Positions 1 through 6,111 of a stretch of DNA of 16,520 nt are shown one piece after another. A program made the translations under genes and the position numbers. The stretch is from a bacterium. Its GTDB lineage: Bacteria; Thermosulfidibacterota; Thermosulfidibacteria; Thermosulfidibacterales; JALWSI01. The DNA lies in NCBI GenBank assembly GCA_027080315.1, contig JALWSI010000163.1, positions 1 through 16,520 of the forward strand, in the 5' to 3' direction. Below the pieces are notes generated by a model, which had not been told where the DNA came from, made no database searches, and saw nothing but the letters and a program-made list of their open reading frames with translations. Positions within the stretch are counted from its first letter, which is position 1; each line of letters starts with the position of its first letter.

Positions 1-528
1 CACCATAAGTATCAGAATGACTCCGAAAATCCCTATTGCCTGAATTATGGAGCGGTCCGATACCTTTGCCAGACCTTTTTCAACCAGATCAGAGGTGTGG
101 TGCAGGTCCTGCATGATTTCGTCGCTTTTGGCAACGAGGTTCTGTTTGTCGCTTTCAGGGATTGCTCCTTTCTCTTTGAATGTGGATACTGCCTGAGAGA
201 AGAGGTTGCGATACCCTTCCACCTTGCTGGATATGCCCTTTAAACTTTGTGCTACATAGGAACTTACCTTTGAGACTTTGGCAATTCTTTCTTGCAGGTC
301 GTTGAGCTCGTTGTTGAACTTATCAATGTACTGAGGGTCTCCGGTTAAGAAGTAGTTTGACGAGGCAAGCCCTGCCCCGCACACGTGGGCAACCAGGCAG
401 GACATGCTTGCGCCGTCAATAGCTTTACCTTCAAGAACCTTCATTGATATTATCCCCAACACTCCTTGAGTGAGCATAAGCCCCACTGCCACAATGGTAA
501 AAATAGTTATTTTTCTCCTGATACTCAT
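1..528 (-). CDS. Membrane sensor N-terminus, probable methyl-accepting chemotaxis protein (partial, 3' end beyond the window)
   Basis: The frame is open from an ATG at 528 to the window edge, giving 176 residues with no stop. It begins with a short basic stretch (SIRRK), then a hydrophobic segment at about residues 7-28. A mainly helical, polar region of about 130 residues follows, and a second hydrophobic segment begins near residue 160 and is still running at the edge. A periplasmic helical bundle between two membrane spans is the usual N-terminal layout of chemoreceptors (4HB_MCP type) and of some histidine kinases. The HAMP and signalling domains that would decide between them lie outside the window. 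Residues such as YFLTGDPQYIDKF resemble the second half of helical sensor domains. Two cysteines (C44, C50) lie in the predicted first periplasmic helix. A strong ribosome-binding site (GGGAGGA) sits about 7 bases upstream. Being a membrane sensor is likely; chemoreceptor identity is an inference. Confidence 0.7.
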   Translation of the reverse strand, partial: MSIRRKITIFTIVAVGLMLTQGVLGIISMKVLEGKAIDGASMSCLVAHVCGAGLASSNYFLTGDPQYIDKFNNELNDLQERIAKVSKVSSYVAQSLKGISSKVEGYRNLFSQAVSTFKEKGAIPESDKQNLVAKSDEIMQDLHHTSDLVEKGLAKVSDRSIIQAIGIFGVILILMV

Positions 529-603
529 ATAGCTTTCCTCCCTTAGTGTTAACGTTGTCTAAAAGCCTTCTCTCTTTTAATCTCTTTTTTCCAGATAGAG
601 CGT

Positions 604-640
604 AGAGCTTTTACCGCTTTAGCAGGTGGTAAAAAGCTCT
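604..640. repeat. Imperfect inverted repeat (hairpin) in the leader of the sensor gene
   Basis: The left arm AGAGCTTTTACC (604-615) is the reverse complement of the right arm at 628-640 apart from one extra A/T pair position. This gives about 12 base pairs with a single-base bulge and a 12-base loop. Neither side is followed by a run of T, so it does not look like a standard intrinsic terminator. It could be an RNA element in the leader or an operator dyad. The dyad is read directly from the sequence; its role is unknown. Confidence 0.6.
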
Positions 641-664
641 TATGATCTCCCTGACGACAATTTA
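640..664 (-). promoter_or_regulatory. Possible sigma-28 (FliA)-type promoter for the sensor gene
   Basis: On the minus strand TAAA (664-661) is followed by a 15-base spacer and TCATAA (645-640). The reduced flagellar sigma consensus is TAAA-N15-CGATAA, so the spacing is exact and eight of ten defined bases match. Chemoreceptor genes are often under this sigma factor, which fits. The motif is short, it abuts the dyad at 604-640, and chance occurrence in AT-rich DNA is possible. Confidence 0.3.
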
Positions 665-839
665 GCGCCCCTTCACCCTCCCATATTAGCCTCCGTGCCT
701 ATGGCTATAGTTGGTTATGGGTAACGGAACGGGTATAAGTGTTAGTGAATACGAAATAGCAGGTTTAGAAGGATCAAGATATGTGGCTTTGTGGTTTTCT
801 ATCATTTTTAAGCTTCTACCTTTTACTCCTGACCTTTCT

Positions 840-2096
840 CTATTCCCTGATCTGCCCTTCGCCCATGATGATATACTTGCAGCATGTTAGATCTTCAAGA
901 CCCATTGGGCCTCTGCAGTGAAGTTTTTGTGTTGATATTCCCATCTCGGCTCCAAGGCCAAACTCAAAGCCATCGGTGAACCTGGTTGATGCGTTCACAT
1001 AGACGGCGGCAGAATCGGTCTGGCGTAAAAAGTCCATGGCCCTTTGATAATTCTCGGTAACTATGGCCTCAGAGTGGCCAGAGCCATACCTGTGGATGTG
1101 GGCTATTGCCTCATCCATGCCGTCAACCACCCGTATGGCCAAGATGAGATCAAGGTACTCTTCGTACCAGTCTTCCTCAGTTGCCTCTTTTATGTCAGGG
1201 AGTATCTCCAGGGTTCTGGGACAGCCCCTTAGCTCAACCCCCGCCTCTTTGAACATCTTTGCCATCTCAGGCAGAAACCTCTGGGCAATGGGGGCGTCAA
1301 CTAGCATGGTCTCCATGGCGTTGCAAACCCCGGGCCGCTGCACCTTGGCGTTGAAGCAGATGGACTTGGCCATATCCAGATCGGCGTCCCGATCGACGAA
1401 GGTGTGGCACACCCCTTTGTAGTGGAAAACCACAGGTATCCTTGAGTTCTCAGCCACGAATCGTATTAGACCTTCTCCTCCTCTGGGCACAACGAGGTCT
1501 ATTAGATCGTCTCGCTTCAAAAGCTCGCCCACTGCCGCCCTGTCAGGGGTGTCTAAGAACTGGATACACTCCTTGTTCACTCCTGAAGTCTCTGCAGCCT
1601 CTCGGGCTATCTCCACCAGCGCCCTGTTGGAGTGAATGGCCTCTGAGCCTCCCCGTAGGAGCACGGCGTTGCCAGATTTGAGGCATAGGGCCACGGTGTC
1701 AATGGTGACGTTGGGACGAGACTCGTAGATTATGGCCACCACCCCCAGAGGCACCCTCATCTTACCAATAAGTAGGTTGTTGGGACGCTTCCACATCTTC
1801 ACAACCTCTCCCACGGGGTCAGGCAGGGCCGCCACCTGTCTCAGCCCTTCGGCCATGCCATCTATCCGTTTGTCGTTGAGAAGAAGTCTGTCCATCAGAG
1901 CCGATGATAGCCCCTTCTCTTTACCTGCCTCCAGGTCCTTCTGGTTCACCTCTTTTATCTTATCTGCCTGGGCCTCAATAAGCTCTGCCATCCTTAGCAG
2001 TGCTCTGTTCTTCACCTCTGAGGAGAGGGTTGCTATCTCTCTTCCTGCCTCTTTTGCCTTTCTTGCCTTCTCTTCAACGATCTCTCTTATGCTCAT
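840..2096 (-). CDS. proA: Gamma-glutamyl phosphate reductase (glutamate-5-semialdehyde dehydrogenase)
   Basis: This cytoplasmic enzyme performs the second step of proline synthesis, the NADPH-dependent reduction of gamma-glutamyl phosphate to glutamate-5-semialdehyde. The 418-residue product matches the usual family length of about 415-420. Family landmarks include VPLGVVAIIYESRPNVT (about 115-131), LLRGGSEA (146-153), VPRGGEGLI (203-211) and the segment around the catalytic cysteine, RPGVCNAMET with C258. The frame stays open 142 codons further upstream, but that part is antisense to yceD. The start at 2096 (MSIREIVEEKARKAKEAG) has an excellent AAGGAGG at 2107-2113, ten bases upstream, and matches where ProA proteins begin. 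No proB is adjacent, so glutamate 5-kinase must be encoded elsewhere. The gene diverges from yceD across a 157-bp promoter region. Confidence 0.95.
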   Translation of the reverse strand: MSIREIVEEKARKAKEAGREIATLSSEVKNRALLRMAELIEAQADKIKEVNQKDLEAGKEKGLSSALMDRLLLNDKRIDGMAEGLRQVAALPDPVGEVVKMWKRPNNLLIGKMRVPLGVVAIIYESRPNVTIDTVALCLKSGNAVLLRGGSEAIHSNRALVEIAREAAETSGVNKECIQFLDTPDRAAVGELLKRDDLIDLVVPRGGEGLIRFVAENSRIPVVFHYKGVCHTFVDRDADLDMAKSICFNAKVQRPGVCNAMETMLVDAPIAQRFLPEMAKMFKEAGVELRGCPRTLEILPDIKEATEEDWYEEYLDLILAIRVVDGMDEAIAHIHRYGSGHSEAIVTENYQRAMDFLRQTDSAAVYVNASTRFTDGFEFGLGAEMGISTQKLHCRGPMGLEDLTCCKYIIMGEGQIRE

Positions 2097-2136
2097 ATCT
2101 TCTGACCCTCCTTGTGTAAGGCTAACTGCCCTTGGG

Positions 2137-2165
2137 GTTCTAACATTCGGTTTAATCCTCTTCAA
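2137..2165 (-). promoter_or_regulatory. Candidate sigma-70 promoter for proA
   Basis: On the minus strand TTGAAG (2165-2160) is followed by a 17-base spacer and TAGAAC (2142-2137). Each hexamer matches the consensus at four of six positions and the spacing is ideal. The implied transcript start is about 35 bases before the proA ATG, which leaves room for the observed ribosome-binding site. Confidence 0.4.
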
Positions 2166-2185
2166 GGTTTGGGGTTTCTTCGTGC

Positions 2186-2215
2186 TTGACAAGCCGAAGC
2201 CCATCCCCTTATACC
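2186..2215 (+). promoter_or_regulatory. Candidate sigma-70 promoter for the yceD-rpmF-plsX-fab operon
   Basis: A perfect TTGACA (2186-2191) is followed by an 18-base spacer and TATACC (2210-2215), which matches TATAAT at four positions. It sits in the divergent intergenic region, 38 bases before the proposed yceD start. This would give a leader of roughly 30 bases. No FapR-like palindrome was recognised around it. Confidence 0.5.
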
Positions 2216-2253
2216 TTGCCCCACTTCGCCCGGGAAAGGATAAGCAGAAAAAG

Positions 2254-2784
2254 ATGTTCGTGAGGGTTTCGGATATTCCCCCAGAGGGGATGGATGTTGA
2301 GATTGAAGAGCTTATTCCCCCTCTGGATCCAGCCATTGGAGAGGTCATACCTGTGGTGGGGCCTGCCACCGGCGCCCTTAGCTTAGAACCTCTCTCCAAA
2401 GGCGTGGTAAGGGTTAAGGGAGTTGTGAGCTGTGCCCTTATGCTATGTTGCAGCAGGTGCCTTGATTCGTTCATTTCAGAGGTTGAGCTTGAGGTGAACG
2501 AACTCTGCGCGCCCCTGCCCAAAGGGGGTATGCTGCAGGGCGAGCTGAAGGATGCCTTTGGCTACATCCACGGGGTGATAGACCTTACAGCCCTCTACAC
2601 CTCTCTGCTCTATTCGGTGCTTGAGATGAAACCCCTCTGTTCCCCTGATTGCAAGGGGTTGTGTCCCAACTGCGGAGCTAATAGAAACAGGGAGTCGTGT
2701 GGTTGCGACAAGTCTGCCAGGGATCCCCGTTGGGAGGTCCTTGAAGAGATAAAGAAACAACTCTTGGGCAAAGATGTTGCTTGA
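2254..2784 (+). CDS. yceD: DUF177 / YceD family protein
   Basis: The 176-residue product belongs to the DUF177 (YceD) family, which in many bacteria is encoded directly before rpmF. Its role has been linked to 23S rRNA or ribosome maturation, but the mechanism is poorly defined. The N-terminus FVRVSDIPPEGMDVEIEE is typical. The middle carries a CSRC pair within VVSCALMLCCSRCLDSF, where family members often show CxRC. The C-terminal part has CSPDCKGLCPNCGANRN, the common cysteine-rich DUF177 signature, possibly metal-binding. The frame is open far upstream, but that part is antisense to proA and would include the promoter. The ATG at 2254 is therefore the best start, though its AAAGGA (2235-2240) is 13 bases away and weak. 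It is the first gene of the cluster, 29 bp before rpmF. Confidence 0.85.
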   Translation: MFVRVSDIPPEGMDVEIEELIPPLDPAIGEVIPVVGPATGALSLEPLSKGVVRVKGVVSCALMLCCSRCLDSFISEVELEVNELCAPLPKGGMLQGELKDAFGYIHGVIDLTALYTSLLYSVLEMKPLCSPDCKGLCPNCGANRNRESCGCDKSARDPRWEVLEEIKKQLLGKDVA

Positions 2785-2813
2785 TCTATTGAGGTTTACG
2801 AAAGGAGAAGACC

Positions 2814-2999
2814 ATGGCGGTACCACAGAATAGACAGTCTAAATCAAGAAGGGACAAGAGAAGGGCCCAGTGGAAGGCCAAGTTTAAGGCCCCCAACTTC
2901 TCCGTGTGTCCCAACTGCCAGGAGCCCAAGCTGCCTCACAGAGTGTGCCCAAGCTGCGGGTTCTACAAAGACAGAGAGGTCTTGGTAGAAGAGGAGTAG
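2814..2999 (+). CDS. rpmF: 50S ribosomal protein L32, zinc-ribbon form
   Basis: This is a 61-residue large-subunit ribosomal protein. It begins MAVPQNRQSKSRRDKRRAQW, the classic basic L32 N-terminus. Two CxxC pairs follow (CPNC and CPSC, about residues 32-35 and 45-48), forming the zinc ribbon of the metal-binding (C+) version of L32. The acidic end VLVEEE is unremarkable. An AAAGGAG ribosome-binding site lies a few bases before the ATG. Its place between yceD and plsX is a very common arrangement that links ribosome production with membrane-lipid synthesis. Confidence 0.95.
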   Translation: MAVPQNRQSKSRRDKRRAQWKAKFKAPNFSVCPNCQEPKLPHRVCPSCGFYKDREVLVEEE

Positions 3000-3010
3000 T
3001 GGTTCTATTT

Positions 3011-3042
3011 GGGATCGTTGCAGGCATCCCGCCCATTAGGCG
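3011..3042 (+). promoter_or_regulatory. Two small adjacent hairpins in the rpmF-plsX gap
   Basis: The 67-bp gap between rpmF and plsX contains GGGAT (3011-3015) complementary to ATCCC (3026-3030). Next to it, CGCC (3030-3033) is complementary to GGCG (3039-3042); the two stems share base 3030. Neither is followed by a T-run. They might mark an RNA processing or partial attenuation point, but stems of 4-5 bp can arise by chance. Confidence 0.25.
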
Positions 3043-3066
3043 TTCAAGGGAGAGGAGGGTGCTGGT

Positions 3067-4170
3067 TTGCGCATAGCCCTGGACGCCATGGGTGGGGACT
3101 ACGCGCCCCGTGAAATTGTGAAAGGCGCTATTGAAGCAGTCCAAAAGTGCGACTGCGAGATAGTGCTGGTGGGGGATGAAGAGATAATAAAGCAGGAGCT
3201 TCAGCGTGCAGGGGCCTCTGATGAGTTTCCCATATTCATAAAGCATGCCCCTGACGTGGTGGGGATGGGAGAGCCCCCCTCTATGGCCCTTCGGAAGAAG
3301 AAACAATCCTCCATCTGGCGGGCTGTAGAGATGGTGAAGCGGGGCAAGGCCCATGCTGTGGTGAGTGCGGGCAACACAGGGGCAGTGATGGTCTCTGCCA
3401 AGTTGCAGCTTCGGACCTTAGAGGGAGTTTCACGCCCGGCCATAGCGGTGACCCTGCCATCACGAAAAGATCCCTTTCTTCTGCTGGATGCGGGCGCCAA
3501 TGTTGACTCCAAACCTGAGAACCTCCTTGAGTTTGCAATCATGGGTCACCTCTACGCAAAGCATATTCTGGGCATAGAGCGTCCCCGGGTGGGTCTGCTC
3601 AGCATAGGAGAGGAAGACACCAAGGGAGACTCCCTTGTTAAACAGACCTATCCGCTTTTAAGACAGGCGCCTCAACTTCACTTTATTGGCAATGTTGAGG
3701 GCAAAGAGATTTACAACAACGTGGCAGATGTTGTTGTGTGTGATGGCTTTGCAGGAAATCTCGCTCTCAAGATAAGCGAGAGTGCGGCGGGGCTTCTACT
3801 TCATCTGCTCAAAGAGGCCTTTGTCAACGGAGGGCTGAGGGCCAAGATTGGATACTGGGCTATGAAACCCTTTTTAAAAGAGATAAAGGTGCGCACCGAT
3901 TACAAAGAGTACGGTGGCGCCCCACTTCTGGGGGTGAACGGCATCTGCATCATCTCTCACGGAAGCTCAGACGCCAAGGCCATCACCAATGCCATCAGGG
4001 TGGCAAAAGAGCTTGCAACCAACCAGCTTAACAGACATATTCAGAACCATCTTGCGGTTTTGAGAGACACTCCGAGTAGAAGGTTCTGGGACAAGCTGAA
4101 AGAGACCATCCCTTCGTGGAGGGATGAAGAAGAGGAAGAGGGAAACGAGGAGAAAGGAGCCAGCGAATGA
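3067..4170 (+). CDS. plsX: Phosphate acyltransferase PlsX (acyl-ACP:phosphate)
   Basis: PlsX turns long-chain acyl-ACP plus phosphate into acyl-phosphate, the donor for PlsY in phosphatidic acid synthesis. It acts at the cytoplasmic face of the membrane. The N-terminus RIALDAMGGDYAPREIVKGA is diagnostic. VVSAGNTGAVM (about 98-108), LLLDAGANVDSKPENL and VVVCDGFAGNLALK are other family motifs. The start is a TTG at 3067: AGGAGGG at 3053-3059 is spaced seven bases from it, and homologs begin at this residue. The product is 367 residues, longer than the usual 330-350. The excess is a charged C-terminal tail from about residue 327 that ends in an acidic run (EEEEEGNEE). The stop overlaps the fabH start by 4 bp (ATGA), which suggests coupled translation. 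Confidence 0.95.
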   Translation: MRIALDAMGGDYAPREIVKGAIEAVQKCDCEIVLVGDEEIIKQELQRAGASDEFPIFIKHAPDVVGMGEPPSMALRKKKQSSIWRAVEMVKRGKAHAVVSAGNTGAVMVSAKLQLRTLEGVSRPAIAVTLPSRKDPFLLLDAGANVDSKPENLLEFAIMGHLYAKHILGIERPRVGLLSIGEEDTKGDSLVKQTYPLLRQAPQLHFIGNVEGKEIYNNVADVVVCDGFAGNLALKISESAAGLLLHLLKEAFVNGGLRAKIGYWAMKPFLKEIKVRTDYKEYGGAPLLGVNGICIISHGSSDAKAITNAIRVAKELATNQLNRHIQNHLAVLRDTPSRRFWDKLKETIPSWRDEEEEEGNEEKGASE

Positions 4171-5150
4171 GATCGGTTATTAAAGGTTTGGGGGTGGCTG
4201 TTCCCGATGAGATCCTCACCAACGAGGATCTTGAGAAGATGCTGGACACCACAGATGAGTGGATAACCCAGAGAACGGGGATAAAGACTCGCCATAAGGC
4301 GCCGCCGCATGTATCCACCTCAGACCTTGCCGTAGAGGCCAGTCAGAAGGCTCTAAAAGAGGCGGGACTGGATAAAAGGGATCTTGATATGATCATCTGC
4401 GCCACCGCCTCTCCAGACACCCTTCTTCCTGCCACTGCCTGCTGGGTGCAGGCTAAGCTGGATGTTCCGGGGATTCCCGTGTTTGACATAAGCGCTGCCT
4501 GTTCAGGTTTTTTATACTCAATGACCATTGCAGACCAGTTTGTGAGAACAGGAACCTATAAGAACGTGTTGGTGATTGGTGCCGAGCTTTTATCCCGAAT
4601 AGCCAACTGGGAGGATCGCTCTACCTGCGTGCTCTTTGGAGACGGCGCAGGAGCCGCTGTGATCGGTGAGGGTAAAGAAGGAGATTCTCGCAGGATACTT
4701 GGTGCCAAGCTTCACGCCGATGGAGCCTTTGCCGAGTTTCTCTGGATTCCTGCAGGAGGGGCCACCACCCCTCTTACCAAAGAGGGGTTAGAGAAGGGCC
4801 TAAACAAGGTGGTGATGAGGGGCAACGAGCTCTTCAAGGTTGCGGTGAGGCACATGACAGATGTGGTGTTTGAGCTTCTTGAAGAGCTTGGTGTGAACTC
4901 TGAAGAGATAGACTGGGTGGTGCCTCATCAGGCAAACGTGCGCATACTTCAGTCTTTGGCCAAGAGGCTGAAGATTTCTTGGGATAGGGTGGTGGTCACA
5001 ATAGACCATCACGGAAACACTTCGGCGGCGTCTATTCCTTTGGCGCTTCACGAGGCAATAGAGGACGGTAGAATAAAAAAGGGCCAAAAGGTGCTGTTCG
5101 TCTCCTTTGGAGGAGGTCTTACCTGGGGGTCCTGTTTGGTGGAGTGGTGA
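4167..5150 (+). CDS. fabH: 3-oxoacyl-ACP synthase III (KAS III)
   Basis: FabH starts fatty acid chains by condensing an acyl-CoA primer (acetyl-CoA or a branched one) with malonyl-ACP. The 327-residue length is standard. The Cys-His-Asn triad is complete: C112 in DISAACSGFLYS, H254 in VPHQANVRI and N284 in HGNTSAASIPLAL. The TDEWITQRTGIKTRH segment (about 29-43) matches the acyl-CoA-binding N-terminal region. The C-terminal FVSFGGGLTWGSCLVEW is typical. The ATG overlaps the plsX stop. Primer preference, straight or branched, cannot be read from the sequence by eye. Confidence 0.96.
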   Translation: MRSVIKGLGVAVPDEILTNEDLEKMLDTTDEWITQRTGIKTRHKAPPHVSTSDLAVEASQKALKEAGLDKRDLDMIICATASPDTLLPATACWVQAKLDVPGIPVFDISAACSGFLYSMTIADQFVRTGTYKNVLVIGAELLSRIANWEDRSTCVLFGDGAGAAVIGEGKEGDSRRILGAKLHADGAFAEFLWIPAGGATTPLTKEGLEKGLNKVVMRGNELFKVAVRHMTDVVFELLEELGVNSEEIDWVVPHQANVRILQSLAKRLKISWDRVVVTIDHHGNTSAASIPLALHEAIEDGRIKKGQKVLFVSFGGGLTWGSCLVEW

Positions 5151-5152
5151 AC

Positions 5153-6109
5153 ATGAGCGACCTTTTTAAGACACCTGTGTGTGACCTGTTGGGCATAGAG
5201 TATCCCATAATCCAAGGCGGAATGGCCTGGGTTTCAGACGCTCAGCTTGCGGCAGCGGTATCTAACGCCGGAGGACTTGGAATAATAGCTGCGGGACACT
5301 CAGAGCCGGATTACGTGAGAAGCGAGATAAAGAAGGCCAAAGAGCTTACAGATAGACCCTTTGGGGTGAATGTGATGCTCATGTCCCAATACGTGGATGA
5401 GATCGTTGACCTCATTATTGAAGAGGATGTTCCCGTGGTTGCTACAGGGGCAGGTAACCCCGGAAGGTACATGAGGCGGTTTAAGGAGAAGAACATCAAA
5501 GTGGTTCCTGTGGTGGCCTCGGTTGCCCTTGCCAAACGCATGGTGAGGGAGGGGGCAGATGCGGTGATTGTTGAGGGAACAGAGGCTGGGGGCCATGTTG
5601 GAGAGCTAACCACCATGGCTCTGGTTCCCCAGGTGGTCAGGGCTGTCTCTGTGCCGGTGATCGCTGCAGGAGGCATTGCCACAGGAGAGGGATTTTTGGC
5701 TGCTTTGGCTCTGGGTGCCCAGGGTGTGCAGATGGGAACCCGTTTTGCCTGTACCAAAGAGTGCAGGGTGCATCCTAAGTGGAAAGAGGTTTACATCAAG
5801 GCCGGGGACAGAGACACCGTGGTCACCGGCAGAAGCACGGGGCATCCGGTGAGAATAATAAGGAACAAACTGGCCCGTGAGTTCCAGAAGCTTGAGAAGC
5901 AGTGTGCCCCGGTTGAAGAGCTTGAGAAACTGGGAGAGGGGGCCTTGAGAAAGGCTGCCAATGATGGAGACGTGGAGAGGGGTTCTGTGATGGCGGGGCA
6001 GATAGTTGGCCTTATTGACGACGAGCCCACGGTGGCAGAGGTGATTGAGAGGATTCTGAACGAGGCCAAAGAGATTTTGAACTCTCTCTGCGCCAAGTAT
6101 GGAGGGTGA
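5153..6109 (+). CDS. fabK: Enoyl-ACP reductase II (FMN-dependent FabK)
   Basis: FabK completes each elongation round by reducing trans-2-enoyl-ACP. It is a flavoprotein TIM-barrel enzyme unrelated to FabI and known to be insensitive to triclosan. The 318-residue product shows IEYPIIQGGMAWVSD (about 15-29), GGLGIIAAG, ATGAGNPG (97-104), EGTEAGGHVG with the family's catalytic histidine (H148), VIAAGGIATGEGF and GTRFACTKE. These are close to pneumococcal FabK and distinguish it from nitronate monooxygenases of the same fold. Its position inside a fab cluster agrees. In-frame GTG codons at 5144 and 5147 are alternatives. The ATG at 5153 is preferred because GGTGGAG (5138-5144) lies eight bases before it. 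It starts 2 bp after the fabH stop. No FabI is present in the window. Confidence 0.93.
   Translation: MSDLFKTPVCDLLGIEYPIIQGGMAWVSDAQLAAAVSNAGGLGIIAAGHSEPDYVRSEIKKAKELTDRPFGVNVMLMSQYVDEIVDLIIEEDVPVVATGAGNPGRYMRRFKEKNIKVVPVVASVALAKRMVREGADAVIVEGTEAGGHVGELTTMALVPQVVRAVSVPVIAAGGIATGEGFLAALALGAQGVQMGTRFACTKECRVHPKWKEVYIKAGDRDTVVTGRSTGHPVRIIRNKLAREFQKLEKQCAPVEELEKLGEGALRKAANDGDVERGSVMAGQIVGLIDDEPTVAEVIERILNEAKEILNSLCAKYGG
6101..6105 (+). promoter_or_regulatory. Ribosome-binding site that decides the fabD start
   Basis: GGAGG lies inside the end of fabK. It is immediately adjacent to the GTG at 6106 but six bases before the GTG at 6112, so the second GTG is the likely fabD start. Confidence 0.55.
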
Positions 6110-6111
6110 CA

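Larger units (their letters stand above)
529..839. other. 311-bp AT-rich intergenic region between proA and the sensor gene
   Basis: Both flanking genes read leftward, so this stretch is the 3' side of proA and the 5' leader of the sensor gene. It holds an imperfect dyad (604-640) and a possible sigma-28-like promoter (640-664). A purine-rich tract on the minus strand (about 564-592) lies shortly before the sensor gene's ribosome-binding site. A 39-codon minus-strand frame at 686-805 has no convincing ribosome-binding site and was not accepted as a gene. I see no tRNA, and I could not match it to a riboswitch class, including the cyclic-di-GMP (GEMM) type sometimes found before chemoreceptor genes. 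No obvious proA terminator with a U-run is visible. Confidence 0.6.

Noticed and set aside
604-640. Dyad as an intrinsic terminator for proA
   Set aside because: Neither strand has a T-run after the stem, and it lies about 200 bases beyond the proA stop.
529-720. Cyclic-di-GMP (GEMM) or other riboswitch before the chemoreceptor-like gene
   Set aside because: Such riboswitches do occur before chemoreceptor genes, but I could not find the conserved core segments of GEMM or of other common classes on either strand. Only the dyad at 604-640 is clear.
686-805. 39-codon minus-strand frame after proA
   Set aside because: There is no ribosome-binding site at suitable spacing, no recognisable motif, and it lies within what is probably leader DNA.
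1732-2253. Long open frame leading into yceD, suggesting a larger protein
   Set aside because: It runs antisense through proA and across the likely promoter. Only the part after 2254 resembles DUF177. Open antisense frames like this are common with this codon usage.
2097-2522. Upstream extension of the proA frame by 142 codons, suggesting an N-terminal fusion
   Set aside because: The extension is serine- and threonine-rich, matches no domain I recognise, is antisense to yceD, and a strong AAGGAGG sits right before the standard ProA start at 2096.
5144-5152. GTG codons at 5144 and 5147 as the fabK start
   Set aside because: They lack a spaced ribosome-binding site, while ATG 5153 has GGTGGAG eight bases upstream and gives the usual FabK N-terminus.
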